Source of the DNA: Dyella sp. C9
GTDB lineage: Bacteria > Pseudomonadota > Gammaproteobacteria > Xanthomonadales > Rhodanobacteraceae
Direction: 5' to 3'
DNA length: 64,000 bases
Assembly (NCBI RefSeq): GCF_003332825.1
Contig: NZ_QIRF01000022.1
Location: forward strand, 1 to 64,000
Each line of letters begins with the position of its first letter. The first letter of the stretch is position 1. Of the stretch, positions 24,538 through 33,472 are shown piece by piece. Under the pieces are notes generated by a model that was not told the DNA's origin, searched no databases, and saw nothing but the letters and a program-made list of their open reading frames with translations. The position numbers were made by a program, and so were the translations under genes.

Positions 24538-25686
24538 ATGCTCAAGTTCTGGAAGAAGAAACCCGTCGAGACGCCTCCGGGCCAGCCCGCCGCACCTGCG
24601 GCCGAGCCAGCCCCGTCCAGCGGGTTTGCCCACGACACGGATGCCGCCTCGCTGGACCACGCCAGTCCCGCGCTCGACGAGGCGCTGGCCGAAACCCCTC
24701 CGCCACCGGAAGCCCCGGTCGAGGACGAAGCTTTTGAGCGCACCGCCATCGCCGAGGCCGCACCGCCGGCCAAGCGCAGCTGGCGCGAACGCCTGTCGGG
24801 CAGCTCGTTTGCGCGCGGCCTGAGTTCACTGTTCACCCGTCATCCCAAGCTCGATGACGAGCTGCTGGACGAGCTGGAAACCACGCTGATCACCGCCGAC
24901 GTGGGCATCGAGGCCAGCACCACCCTGGTCGAGGATCTGCGCAAGCGCATGCACAAGCGCGAATTCGTCGATGCCGGCGCCCTGCTGGCCGCCCTGCGCC
25001 AGTCGCTGGTGGCCATGCTGCGCCCGGTGGAGCAGCCGCTCGTGGTCGATGGACACAAGCCTTATGTGATCCTCACCGTAGGCATCAACGGCGTCGGCAA
25101 GACCACCACCATCGGCAAACTTGCCCGTCGCTACCGTGATGATGGCCACCAGGTGCTGCTGGCCGCGGGCGATACCTTTCGTGCAGCCGCGGTGGAGCAG
25201 CTCAAGACCTGGGGGACGCGCAACAACGTGCCGGTGATCTCGCAGGGCCAGGATGCCGACGCTGCCAGCGTGATCTTCGATGCGCTGCAGGCCGCCCGCT
25301 CGCGCGGCGCCGACGTGCTGATCGCCGACACCGCGGGACGCCTGCACACCCAGGGTGGATTGATGGACGAGCTGGGCAAGATCGCCCGTGTGCTCAAGAA
25401 GATCGACGCCGAATCCCCGCACGAGGTACTGATGGTGATCGACGGCACCACCGGCCAGAACGCGGTGAGCCAGGTACGCCAGTTCCGCCAGATCGTGGGC
25501 GTGACCGGCCTGGTGGTGACCAAGCTGGACGGCACCGCCAAGGGCGGCGTGGTGTTCGCGCTGGCCCGCGAGTTCGGCCTGCCGATCCGCTACGTGGGCC
25601 TGGGCGAAACCGCCACCGACCTGCGCGTGTTCGATGCCGAGGCCTATGTCGACGGCCTCCTCCCCGCCAGTCTGGGACAGGGCTGA
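24538..25686 (+). CDS. ftsY: signal recognition particle receptor FtsY
   Basis: FtsY docks SRP-ribosome complexes at the membrane. The 382-residue protein has a short variable, acidic A-domain (about 1-85, starting MLKFWKKKP, the amphipathic membrane anchor) and the NG GTPase domain: G1 GINGVGKTTTIGKLA, G2 DTFRAAAVEQL, G3 DTAGRLHTQ and G4 TKLDGTAKGG. The A-domain is short compared with E. coli (497 residues) but common in this group. Gene order rsmD-ftsY is conserved. Confidence 0.98.
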   Translation: MLKFWKKKPVETPPGQPAAPAAEPAPSSGFAHDTDAASLDHASPALDEALAETPPPPEAPVEDEAFERTAIAEAAPPAKRSWRERLSGSSFARGLSSLFTRHPKLDDELLDELETTLITADVGIEASTTLVEDLRKRMHKREFVDAGALLAALRQSLVAMLRPVEQPLVVDGHKPYVILTVGINGVGKTTTIGKLARRYRDDGHQVLLAAGDTFRAAAVEQLKTWGTRNNVPVISQGQDADAASVIFDALQAARSRGADVLIADTAGRLHTQGGLMDELGKIARVLKKIDAESPHEVLMVIDGTTGQNAVSQVRQFRQIVGVTGLVVTKLDGTAKGGVVFALAREFGLPIRYVGLGETATDLRVFDAEAYVDGLLPASLGQG

Positions 25687-25699
25687 GGAGCGCCGCCCG

Positions 25700-26797
25700 G
25701 TGCCGCGCTGGCTCCGACTCAGCCTGATCATCGCCAGCAGCAGCATGCTGGTGCTGGTGGCCGCCGCGCTGATTGCCGTGCACGTACTGCTGCAGCCCGA
25801 GCGCATCACCGCCATGCTGCAGACCCAGGCCCGCAACGCCGGCCTCGAGCTGAGCCTGGCCAGCCCCGCCACGCCAGCGCTGTTCCCGCGTCCCGCGCTG
25901 GAGCTCGAAGGCATCACGCTCAGCGCGCAGAACGCCAACATGCCGATCCTGCTGGCAGCCCGCGGCACGCTGGCGCTGCCGTGGCGCACGCTGTTTCGCG
26001 GCGAAACGGTGATCTCGCAGATGCAGATCGATTCGCCGCGCGTGGATCTGGACGCACTGCAGTCCTGGCTGGATGACCTGCCGACCGGACCGGCCTCGCC
26101 GCCCAGCGCGATCCCGCGCATCGACGCGGGCATCCACGTCACCCGCGGCAGCCTGGTGCGCGGCAACCAGATGCTGCTGGGCGACGTCTCGCTGGATGCG
26201 GGACGGCTCGCCTCCGACCATGCCTTTGTGCTCAACATCGCGGCCAAGGATCCGCAGGGCACGCCGATGCAGTTGCGGCTATCGCTCACGCCGCGCATCC
26301 GCGCCGGCGCGCTGCAACTGGACAATATCGCCCTGCATCTCGCGCACAGCACCACGCTCACGCTGGAGCTCACCGGCAACGCACGCTGGCGCGGTGCGGC
26401 CGATGCGACGGCCAGCCTTTCGGGCAAGCTCGACCACGCCGCCACCGGTGAATACGTCACCTCGATAGCACTGATCCCCGCCGACGAGAACGATCCGCTC
26501 ATGTTTGCGCTCAAGCTCGACGGCCCCGACAACCACGCCGACCTGCAGCTACCGCCGCTGGCGCTGGCGAACTGGTGGTCGCAACTGGATCACGATGACG
26601 GTCCCAAGCTGGCCGTGCCACCGGGCAACGGCCATGCGGAAATCGCCAGCATCGACACCGGCGACATCAAGGTCGAGGGCCTGACCATCCAGGCTGGCAC
26701 GGCAGTACCGGCACCGGCCAGCACGGCGCCTGCGCCCGCGGCAACGCCGGCTAGGACGGTGCCTGCCAAACCGGCAGCGACACGCAAGACGCCATGA
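25700..26797 (+). CDS. AsmA-like inner-membrane protein
   Basis: A 365-residue protein with one N-terminal membrane anchor (about 8-30, LSLIIASSSMLVLVAAALIA) followed by an AsmA/DUF748-type beta-rich periplasmic domain: LEGITLSAQNANMPILLAAR, then RGETVISQMQIDSPRVDL. AsmA-like proteins are thought to move or organise phospholipids between the membranes. The C-terminus is a Pro/Ala-rich tail (about 325-365). The GTG start is chosen because GAGGAG lies 8 bases upstream and 13 bases separate it from the ftsY stop; a longer frame overlaps ftsY. It overlaps mutY by four bases, and asmA-mutY-yggX is a familiar order. Confidence 0.88.
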   Translation: MPRWLRLSLIIASSSMLVLVAAALIAVHVLLQPERITAMLQTQARNAGLELSLASPATPALFPRPALELEGITLSAQNANMPILLAARGTLALPWRTLFRGETVISQMQIDSPRVDLDALQSWLDDLPTGPASPPSAIPRIDAGIHVTRGSLVRGNQMLLGDVSLDAGRLASDHAFVLNIAAKDPQGTPMQLRLSLTPRIRAGALQLDNIALHLAHSTTLTLELTGNARWRGAADATASLSGKLDHAATGEYVTSIALIPADENDPLMFALKLDGPDNHADLQLPPLALANWWSQLDHDDGPKLAVPPGNGHAEIASIDTGDIKVEGLTIQAGTAVPAPASTAPAPAATPARTVPAKPAATRKTP

Positions 26798-27825
26798 AGC
26801 CTTTCGCCCCTGCATTGCTGGCCTGGTTCGACGAACACGGCCGCAAGGACCTGCCCTGGCAACATCCACGCGACGCCTATCGCGTGTGGCTGTCGGAGGT
26901 GATGCTGCAGCAGACGCAGGTCGCCACGGTGATCCCGTATTTCCAGCGCTTCGTCGCTGCGCTGCCGACGCTGCGCGACCTGGCAGACGCGGACGAAGAC
27001 ACCGTGCTCGCGCTGTGGTCGGGCCTGGGCTACTACCGCCGCGCCCGCTTCCTGCAGCGCGCCGCGCAGATCTGCGTGTCCGAGCATGGCGGCGAATTGC
27101 CACGCGAATTCGATGCACTGGCAGCACTACCCGGCATCGGCCGCTCAACCGCCGGCGCCATCCTCGCGCAGGCGCATGGCCTGCGCTTCGCCATCCTCGA
27201 CGGCAACGTCAAGCGGGTGCTCACCCGCTATCTCGGCATCCATGGCCATCCCGGCCAGAGTGCGATCGAGAAACAGCTGTGGCAGCACGCCGAGGCGTTC
27301 ACGCCCACCACGCGCACTGCCGACTACACGCAGGCCATCATGGACCTGGGCGCCACGCTGTGCGTGCGCTCGCGTCCGCAATGTGGCACCTGCCCGCTCG
27401 CCACAGGTTGCGTGGCCAGGCGCGACGGACTCACCGCACAGCTACCCAGCCCCAAGCCCAGCAAGGCCGTGCCGACGCGCGATACGGTGATGCTGATCCT
27501 GCGCGACGCGCGCGGTCGCGTGCTGCTGGAACGGCGCGGCCCGCAAGGCGTGTGGTCCGGCCTGTGGAGCCTGCCCGAGGCCAGCGACCACGACGGCGCA
27601 TGGCGCGCGGCGCAGGCCTTTGCAAAGATCGACGACGCGCAAGCCCTGCCCGCTTTCGTTCACGTGTTCAGCCACTATCGCCTCAAGGTGGAGCCGCTGC
27701 TGTTCGACGAGGCGACAGCGCACCGGCGTATCGCCGATAATGCGAGCCTGCGCTGGTGCGATGCCGGCGAGCGTGCCGCCCTCGGCCTGCCTGCGCCCGT
27801 GCGCAGCCTGCTGCAGGATCTTTGA
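26794..27825 (+). CDS. mutY: A/G-specific adenine glycosylase MutY
   Basis: MutY removes adenine mispaired with 8-oxoguanine. The 343-residue protein has the catalytic-Glu helix LSEVMLQQTQVATVIPYF, the helix-hairpin-helix LPGIGRSTAGAIL with downstream catalytic Asp, and the 4Fe-4S cysteine pattern C-x6-C-x2-C-x5-C. Residues about 225-340 form the NUDIX-like domain (TVMLILRDARGRVLLERRGP) that recognises 8-oxoguanine. Length is standard. It is translationally coupled to the AsmA-like gene and followed by yggX, as in E. coli. Confidence 0.98.
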   Translation: MKPFAPALLAWFDEHGRKDLPWQHPRDAYRVWLSEVMLQQTQVATVIPYFQRFVAALPTLRDLADADEDTVLALWSGLGYYRRARFLQRAAQICVSEHGGELPREFDALAALPGIGRSTAGAILAQAHGLRFAILDGNVKRVLTRYLGIHGHPGQSAIEKQLWQHAEAFTPTTRTADYTQAIMDLGATLCVRSRPQCGTCPLATGCVARRDGLTAQLPSPKPSKAVPTRDTVMLILRDARGRVLLERRGPQGVWSGLWSLPEASDHDGAWRAAQAFAKIDDAQALPAFVHVFSHYRLKVEPLLFDEATAHRRIADNASLRWCDAGERAALGLPAPVRSLLQDL

Positions 27826-27847
27826 GCCCCTACATGAGCCGTATCGC

Positions 27848-28126
27848 ATGAGTCGTATCGTCCACTGCGCCAAGCTCGGCCTCGACGCCGAAGGCCTCGA
27901 CTTCGCCCCTTGGCCCGGCCCACTCGGCCAGCGCATCTACGCCGAGATTTCCAAGCAGGCCTGGCAGCAATGGCTGGCCCACCAGACCATGCTGCTCAAC
28001 GAGTACCGCCTCAACCCGTTGGACCCGAAGTCGCGCCAGTTCCTGAGCGGGGAAATGGAGAAATTCCTGTTCGGCGGCGACGTCAAACAGCCCGAAGGCT
28101 ACGTCGCCCCCGACCCGGAGTCTTGA
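27848..28126 (+). CDS. yggX: YggX, Fe(2+)-trafficking / oxidative-damage protection protein
   Basis: A 92-residue protein of the YggX family, which protects Fe-S enzymes from oxidative damage and may carry ferrous iron. Family features are visible: IVHCAKLGLDAEGLDFAPWP near the N-terminus with Cys7, WLAHQTMLLNEYRLNPLDP and the C-terminal EMEKFLFGG. It starts 22 bases after mutY, whose product carries an Fe-S cluster, a conserved pairing. A tRNA-Phe gene follows. Confidence 0.96.
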   Translation: MSRIVHCAKLGLDAEGLDFAPWPGPLGQRIYAEISKQAWQQWLAHQTMLLNEYRLNPLDPKSRQFLSGEMEKFLFGGDVKQPEGYVAPDPES

Positions 28127-28192
28127 CGCCGCGTCCCACTTCCGATTTAATGCACGGCTCCACGCGGCATCTTCGATGCGCGTAGCCATTCT

Positions 28193-28268
28193 GGCCGGGT
28201 AGCTCAGTTGGTAGAGCAGGGGATTGAAAATCCCCGTGTCGGCGGTTCGATTCCGTCCCCGGCCACCA
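28193..28268 (+). tRNA. tRNA-Phe (GAA)
   Basis: A complete 76-base tRNA. The acceptor stem GGCCGGG pairs with CCCGGCC, followed by discriminator A and an encoded CCA. The D arm is AGCTCAGTTGGTAGAGCA, the anticodon stem is GGGGA/TCCCC with loop TTGAAAA and anticodon GAA at 28226-28228, and the T arm contains GGTTCGATTCC. All stems pair, so it should be functional. It lies 66 bases after yggX and has its own terminator. Confidence 0.98.
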
Positions 28269-28274
28269 TGCATC

Positions 28275-28309
28275 AAAAGGGCTTTGCAGCGATGCAAAGC
28301 CCTTTTTCT
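28275..28309 (+). terminator. Rho-independent terminator of tRNA-Phe
   Basis: The perfect stem AAAAGGGCTTTGCA / TGCAAAGCCCTTTT with a GCGA tetraloop starts seven bases after the tRNA CCA end and runs into TTTTTCTTT. The A/T flanks also pair, so it could serve minus-strand transcription from the frameshifted gene on the right. Confidence 0.95.
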
Positions 28310-28381
28310 TTCCTGCCTGTCCATGCGGTGCCCTGTATCCGAGCGTCGGACTACCCTCGCATCGGCCTTGCCGCTGATCAG

Positions 28382-28677
28382 TCACGCAACGCTGCCGTCG
28401 TTGGGGTCCACCAGCACCGCGACATCGTTGCCGGGCGCCGTCCTGGCATTGTTGCTCCACCGGCCCGCATCGAACTTCACGTGGCCAACCTTGGCGTTGG
28501 CGACCGAAGTCTTGATCGCATCTTCGGTCAGCGCACCCGATGGTGATACGAACATCCATCTCGCGACGGTGGCCTGCGTGGCACTCGTCGTCGATCGCCC
28601 GGTATTCGACATGCCCTGCGCGAAGGCAAGGCCGGCAGTCGACAGTCCGATCAGCAGGGAAACAGACGCATCGTCAT
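28382..28677 (-). pseudogene. small secreted protein gene with a one-base frameshift
   Basis: An ATG with an ideal AGGAGG ribosome site (six-base spacing) opens MTMRLFPC and then stops. One frame over, with no overlap needed, the text continues as LLIGLSTAGLAFAQGMSN, which completes a textbook Sec signal peptide, and then runs 78 more codons to a stop. Adding one T in the minus-strand TTTCCC tract (28657-28662) joins the two frames into a 98-residue secreted protein MTMRLFSLLIGLSTAGLAFA with a Ser/Thr-rich mature part containing VSPSGALTEDAIKTSVANAK. I do not recognise the family. The damage is either a real frameshift or a sequencing error at the short homopolymer. Confidence 0.65.
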
Positions 28678-28934
28678 GGCAAGCCTCCTGTAGTGGCAAT
28701 GTCCACGGTGAGGTTGCGCAGCGACGGCTCAGCCTAACGTGAGCTTTTCGGATGTGGTCAGCGTGCACCCAGGCTTCTGCAACTTGCGCTCAGCGAGCGC
28801 TTACGCTGATGCACCGGGAAACGCATGCAGCGCCCCCGGGGCGCATCGTAACCATGCCTTGCATTCACTCGGCATGTCCGCTCGAATCGTGCGACGCCCC
28901 ATCCCCGGCACGCACACTTCTTCAGGGAACGCTT

Positions 28935-29135
28935 ATGGACGACCAGAACGCCATCGACGATGCCTACCAAAGTTCCATCGTGGACATTTACAACACACTG
29001 ATGACCGAGATCCAACTGGCCAAGGGCGATGCGCAGCTTGAAGTGGAAGCCCAGGCTCGATTCTCAACGGGTTTGTCCTTCGCCCGCCGCGTGCATGCAA
29101 TGGCATCAGGCCTGATCGCCAAGCCGCCGGTTTAA
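28935..29135 (+). CDS. small uncharacterised protein
   Basis: A 66-residue soluble protein (MDDQNAIDDAYQSSIVDIYN...) predicted to be helical, with an acidic N-terminal half and a basic C-terminus (FARRVHAMASG). No family is recognised. The start has AGGGAA seven bases upstream. The gene is flanked by a 257-base region on the left and ends 20 bases before the convergent host-attachment gene. Coding-like composition and the ribosome site support it, but no homology is claimed. Confidence 0.55.
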   Translation: MDDQNAIDDAYQSSIVDIYNTLMTEIQLAKGDAQLEVEAQARFSTGLSFARRVHAMASGLIAKPPV

Positions 29136-29155
29136 TCGTTCGGCACCACGCCGGA

Positions 29156-29611
29156 TCAGGCCAACGCCGAATACAGCCGTTCTGGCAGGTAACCGCGCAC
29201 CGACGCGGCGTCGAGGTGCACGAGGTTCTTGTCCACCTCCAGCATCACGCGTTCGCGGGTGGGTACATCCAGCCGTTCGCGCATGGCGCCGAGGAACGCC
29301 GGCGCCGCAATCAGCACCAACGCGTCGAAGCGCCCGGCCGCCCTCGCCTTCTGCAGGAAGCGGCCAAGTTCCAGTGCGAAGTTCGCTGTCTCGTGGGCGA
29401 CCACCGAGGTGTCCTGGTCTTCGGCGTAGCCGCCCTGGCCGAACCGTTCGCACCCATGGCCCGCGCGATCCGACACCAGGTCGTGTTCCTGCAGGCGCCC
29501 CTCGGGGTGGATGAAGGCATCCAGCTCCTGCAGTGGCCCGGTCGGCTGGTCGGCCTTGAACAGACGCGCAACGGCGCGGTTGGCCACCACGATCCATACG
29601 GTCTTTTTCAT
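29156..29611 (-). CDS. host attachment protein family
   Basis: A 151-residue soluble protein of the host-attachment family (named from an Agrobacterium protein implicated in binding to host cells; real function unclear). The family pattern is present: KKTVWIVVANRAVARLFKAD, then ELDAFIHPEGRLQEHDLVSD, and the C-terminal AFLGAMRERLDVPTRERVML followed by EVDKNLVHL. The fold suggests an eRF1/Host_attach-like alpha-beta domain. Two ATGs lie back to back; the second is preferred because GGGAG is six bases before it. It converges with a small unknown gene. Confidence 0.88.
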   Translation of the reverse strand: MKKTVWIVVANRAVARLFKADQPTGPLQELDAFIHPEGRLQEHDLVSDRAGHGCERFGQGGYAEDQDTSVVAHETANFALELGRFLQKARAAGRFDALVLIAAPAFLGAMRERLDVPTRERVMLEVDKNLVHLDAASVRGYLPERLYSALA

Positions 29612-29770
29612 CATGCGCTCCCAGGAGGTTTCACCAGGAATGCCGGACGGCGGATGGCTTTGCCTTGGGTAGATGCGCAAAGCGCAGTCAACAGGTTCGT
29701 TCGAAGCAGAGATTCCGCGAGCACGCGTCAAGCCAGCGTGAGTACTTGCGCGCAGCGTTCATTGCCCGAC

Positions 29771-29803
29771 AAAAAAGGCGCCTGCCACGCTGGACAGGCG
29801 CCT
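29771..29803 (-). terminator. Rho-independent terminator after the receptor-phosphatase operon
   Basis: Minus-strand stem AGGCGCCTG / CAGGCGCCT followed by TTTTTTG, beginning 27 bases after the phosphatase stop. Confidence 0.92.
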
Positions 29804-29829
29804 CGGGGAAAGCGTCGAACGGGCCTGGC

Positions 29830-30690
29830 TTACTTCGCCACCGCCACCTGCGGCTGGCCCAGGCGGGTCACCAGCACCTGCACGTCGCTGTCGCTCACGC
29901 CGATCTTGCGCAGGTAGGCCTGGGCGCCGCCGTACTGCTTCTGGAGCGCGTCGAGGAACTGCGCCATGGCTTCCGGCGGCGTGCCCATCAGCGGCGCCAG
30001 CGCCGGGTTCTGCTTGAGCATGGCCGCCGTCTGCGGCGCGGACATCATCGGCTTCAGGTAATACGCGGAGATGGCGTAGTTGTGCACGATGTCATCGCGC
30101 TTCACGCCGGCCAGCGAGAGCAGCAGCGCCGAGATCATGCCGGTGCGGTCCTTGCCGGCGCTGCAGTGGTACAGCACGGCGCCATCCTTCTGCGCGGCCA
30201 TCGCCTCGAACACCTGCTTGAACTGGGCCTGGTCCTCGTCCAGCGCCTTGGCGTACAGCACGCCCAGCGAGCCCGGCATGTGCGACATGTCCAGTGGCTT
30301 GTCGCCCATCAGCGAGATGCGCACGTACTTGAAGCGCGGATCGTTGGCCAGCGCGTCGGGGGCCTTGGTGGCCTCGTCGGTGGTGCGCAGGTCGATGTCC
30401 AGCGCCACGCCGCGCTTGGCTAGCGTGGCCTTGTCGGCATCGGTGAGGCGGGAAAGGTCGGCTGTGCGGATGAAGCGATCCGACGGCACGGCGCCATGGG
30501 TGCCCTTCAGGCCGCCCAGGTCACGGGCGTTGAGCGCACCCTGCAGGCCGACCAGGCGGCTGGCGTCGTCCGCGTTGGGCGCCACTTCGCCGGCTGCGGC
30601 GACGGCGGCCGGAGCGGCGGCGGGCTGGGCCTGCTGGGCGAGCGCCAGCGCAGGCATCAGGGCGAGCAGGAACAGGGAAGTCTTTTTCAT
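29830..30690 (-). CDS. secreted tyrosine-phosphatase-like enzyme
   Basis: A 286-residue exported protein with signal MKKTSLFLLALMPALALAQQ and an Ala/Pro-rich linker. The catalytic P-loop is HCSAGKDRTG with nucleophile Cys176 and Arg182; NARDLGGLKG (about 54-63) is typical of the Y_phosphatase3 group (MptpB-like), which act on phosphotyrosine, phosphoinositides or related phosphates. Being periplasmic, it more likely attacks an imported phosphate ester than a signalling protein. It lies 38 bases after the TonB receptor gene in one operon, before a strong terminator. Confidence 0.9.
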   Translation of the reverse strand: MKKTSLFLLALMPALALAQQAQPAAAPAAVAAAGEVAPNADDASRLVGLQGALNARDLGGLKGTHGAVPSDRFIRTADLSRLTDADKATLAKRGVALDIDLRTTDEATKAPDALANDPRFKYVRISLMGDKPLDMSHMPGSLGVLYAKALDEDQAQFKQVFEAMAAQKDGAVLYHCSAGKDRTGMISALLLSLAGVKRDDIVHNYAISAYYLKPMMSAPQTAAMLKQNPALAPLMGTPPEAMAQFLDALQKQYGGAQAYLRKIGVSDSDVQVLVTRLGQPQVAVAK

Positions 30691-30728
30691 GGTGTGGTCA
30701 TCCTGGGAACGGGCGAAGGCCCGTCCGG

Positions 30729-33203
30729 TCAGCGGAGGTTGAACGACAGGGTCAGCATTTCGAAACGCGGCTGGCCAACCAGGTAGGTGGGCGACGATGC
30801 CGCTACGCCGTGATAGGCGACAGCGTTGGTAGTGGTGCTGTAGACGTAGCCGAGATAGTGCTTGTCGAACAGATTGTTCACCGACAGGCGCAGCTGCGGC
30901 TGGCCGAGCATGCCCCAGTCGCTGAAGGTGTAGCCGGCGTTGAAGTCGAAGGTGGTGTAGCCACCCACCTTCTCGGTGTTCAGCAGGTCACCATAGCGCG
31001 CGCCGTTGTACTTGCCGCTCAGGCGAATGAAGGTGTGGTCGAGGTCGTATTCCAGCGAGGTCGACAGCATGTTCTGCGGAATGCCGGCCATGCGCTTGCC
31101 TTCGGTCGGCAGTACCACTTCACCCGAACTGGTGTTGGAGACGAAATCGTCCTGCTGCGTGGCATGCAGATAGCTGTAGGACGAATAAAGGGTCCAGTGC
31201 GGGTCGAAATGCCAGCTCGCTTCCGACAGCACGCCGTACTGGCGTACCGCACCGGCATTGAAGTAGCTCAGCTGCAGGAACTGGTCGTAGTGCTGGGTCT
31301 GGTAGTTCTTGTAGTTCACGTCCAGCAGCGTGCTGCTGAACATGAAGTCGCCGTTGTTGTAGCGCCAGCCCAGCTGGTTGGTCCAGGTGGTCTCGGGCTT
31401 CACGCGCTGCAGCGTGTCGATGTTCTCGGCGGTATAGCTCCAGTACGCTTTGGCAATCGGCGGGCGATAGCCGGTGGACGAATGGAAGAAGAAGTTGTTG
31501 TTGTCGTTGGGCGTGTAGGAGAGGCCGATATCGCCCTGCACCGTGCTGTAGTCCTCGTGGATCAGCACGCTCTCGTTGGTGACCACGGGATTGGGTGCGC
31601 GGTACACGCCCGGCGTACGGATGTAGTCGTCGATCGCCAGGTGGTTGTACGAGATGCCGGCGCTGGCCTTCCACTGGTCGTTGAAGGTGTAGTTGTCAGC
31701 GAGGTACGCCTTGCCCGAGGCCGACTTGACGTAATAGTTGTCATAGTCGATCGGCGTGCCGTCCGGCAGGCGGTAGCGGGCGCTCTCGGCCCAGCGATCC
31801 ACCGGCAGGCCGTTGTCGCCGATGGCACTGAGCGTGTACGGCTCACTCTTGCGGTACGCCTCGTACCAGATGCCGGCGGTGACGGAGTTGTTGTCGCCGC
31901 TGTAGTTGATCTTGGTGTTGATGCCCGGGCGCCAGATGTTGGAGTACACGTACAGGTAGGCCGGCACGGTATCCAGCGTGTCGCCGTCGTGGTTGAGGTC
32001 GACGGTCTGGCCCACGTTCATGCCGTACGGGCTCTTGGTGCTCTCGGACAGGTAGATGGCGCCGCCGCTGCCGCCCTGCTTGGCCATGTAGAAGTAGGGA
32101 ATCACCGAGAGGTTGAGCTTGTCGGCCAGCTGGAACTCGCCGTCCGCCGACACGTAGGTGACGTCGCTCTTGTTGTTCTGCAGACCGTAGTAGCTATTGG
32201 CGATGGCCAGCTGACTGACCGCGTTGTCGGCCTTGCCCGGCGTGGTGGTGAACTGCGGGGCGACGTCGCTGTAGCCGTAGTCCCAGCCGTACTTGTCGTA
32301 CTGGGCCTTGGTCGGCTCGAGGTAGTTGTTGCCCACCGTGCGCAGGTACATCGCGGTCATGCTGATGCTGTTCTGGCCGCCCAGGTCAAGCACCGACTTG
32401 GCCTGTACGCGCGAGCTGCCCAGCTCGCCCGGCCCCTGCCAGATGTCCGAGGTGGTGCGCGAGAACGAGATCCAGGTGCGCAGCGGGCCGGTCTGTCCGG
32501 TATCCAGGCGCACGAAGCCCTTGCGCACGTCGTAGTTGCCCACGCTGCCCTCCACGTACAGGCCAGGCGTTGCCGAAGGCTGGCGCGTGATCAGGCTGAC
32601 GTGACCGCCTTCGGCGCTGATCGAGGGCGCATCGATGTCGGACAGGCCGGCGGCGACGTTGAGGTCGTCCACGTTCTGGGTGTCGCCCAGGAAGGTCGGG
32701 TAGATGTTGTAGTCAGCCGCTTCGTTCATCGGCACGCCATCGAGCGTGTACGACAGGCGGCTGCCGTCGAAGCCGTTGACCATGAAACCGGTGGAGGCGG
32801 TGAGGCCCGCAGGGTCGGAACTGGACACGAACACGCCGGGGATCGAGGCCATCGCCTGCACCGGGTCGGTCACGGCGGACATCTTGCGCAGCGCCTGCGC
32901 GGTGAGGTCGGACTCGGCCTTGTCGGCGTTCTCCGGCGACATCAGGCCGCCGGAATTCGTCGCGGCGTTGACGTTCACCACTTCGAGCGAGGTCATCGAC
33001 TGGCCGGAGCGCACGCCCTGGTTCTTCGGATTGGTGGCCGATGCATCGGCGGCCGGCGCCACGGTGGAACCGGACGTGCCGCTGGCGGTGGTGGGGCCCT
33101 GCGAATTCGCATCCTGCGCGTGGAGCCCTTCCATGTCGGCAACGCTGGCAAGAATGCACAGAGCCAGCAGCGACCGTTTCAGAGCGGTCTTGTTGTAGAC
33201 CAT
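30729..33203 (-). CDS. TonB-dependent outer-membrane receptor
   Basis: An 824-residue outer-membrane transporter precursor. After a signal (ALKRSLLALCILASVADM...) comes a Ser/Thr/Asn-rich stretch, then the plug (about 90-210; MASIPGVFVSSSDPAGL, LDGVPMNEAADYN, ISAEGGHVSLITRQPSA) and a 22-strand barrel ending FEMLTLSFNLR. The segment LTAQALRKMSAVTDPVQAMA marks the plug start. The substrate is unknown; the co-transcribed periplasmic phosphatase suggests a phosphorylated compound. The chosen ATG has GAGG seven bases upstream. It is divergent from a TetR regulator, with a palindromic operator between them. Confidence 0.94.
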   Translation of the reverse strand: MVYNKTALKRSLLALCILASVADMEGLHAQDANSQGPTTASGTSGSTVAPAADASATNPKNQGVRSGQSMTSLEVVNVNAATNSGGLMSPENADKAESDLTAQALRKMSAVTDPVQAMASIPGVFVSSSDPAGLTASTGFMVNGFDGSRLSYTLDGVPMNEAADYNIYPTFLGDTQNVDDLNVAAGLSDIDAPSISAEGGHVSLITRQPSATPGLYVEGSVGNYDVRKGFVRLDTGQTGPLRTWISFSRTTSDIWQGPGELGSSRVQAKSVLDLGGQNSISMTAMYLRTVGNNYLEPTKAQYDKYGWDYGYSDVAPQFTTTPGKADNAVSQLAIANSYYGLQNNKSDVTYVSADGEFQLADKLNLSVIPYFYMAKQGGSGGAIYLSESTKSPYGMNVGQTVDLNHDGDTLDTVPAYLYVYSNIWRPGINTKINYSGDNNSVTAGIWYEAYRKSEPYTLSAIGDNGLPVDRWAESARYRLPDGTPIDYDNYYVKSASGKAYLADNYTFNDQWKASAGISYNHLAIDDYIRTPGVYRAPNPVVTNESVLIHEDYSTVQGDIGLSYTPNDNNNFFFHSSTGYRPPIAKAYWSYTAENIDTLQRVKPETTWTNQLGWRYNNGDFMFSSTLLDVNYKNYQTQHYDQFLQLSYFNAGAVRQYGVLSEASWHFDPHWTLYSSYSYLHATQQDDFVSNTSSGEVVLPTEGKRMAGIPQNMLSTSLEYDLDHTFIRLSGKYNGARYGDLLNTEKVGGYTTFDFNAGYTFSDWGMLGQPQLRLSVNNLFDKHYLGYVYSTTTNAVAYHGVAASSPTYLVGQPRFEMLTLSFNLR

Positions 33204-33379
33204 TGCAAAGCCTCGATGAGTGTTGATTGACGCCCCGCGACCTGGCAGGCAAGGCCGCCGTGTTCCCACACGCGACGGGGGCGCTGTGAACTTTTCCCCT
33301 CCGGACTCGCGCCCGGGGCCCCTCACCGATGAATGGTGGTTCAGTGGGTGGCGGCGGGATTCTGTTGGCCTCAAATGAC

Positions 33380-33403
33380 AAGTGAATGACTATTCATTCA
33401 CTT
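33380..33403. promoter_or_regulatory. palindromic TetR operator
   Basis: A perfect inverted repeat: AAGTGAATGA-CTAT-TCATTCACTT (10 bp arms, 4-base centre). It lies in the 269-base gap between the divergent receptor operon and the tetR gene, 69 bases before the tetR start. Size, symmetry and place are those of a TetR-family operator, so it probably controls both directions. Confidence 0.88.
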
Positions 33404-33472
33404 TTTTTTGAAACATGGGACCTGCCACAATGCGCGCCGCACAGACACGCTCCAGGGACGCAGGGGTTACGC

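Noticed and set aside
28269..28400. Site-specific integration at the tRNA-Phe 3' end
   Set aside because: The tRNA has a clean terminator and no direct repeat of its 3' end or integrase gene is nearby.
30810..33230. Long plus-strand frame opposite the TonB receptor
   Set aside because: An antisense shadow of a high-GC gene; the minus-strand product has all receptor motifs and a ribosome site.
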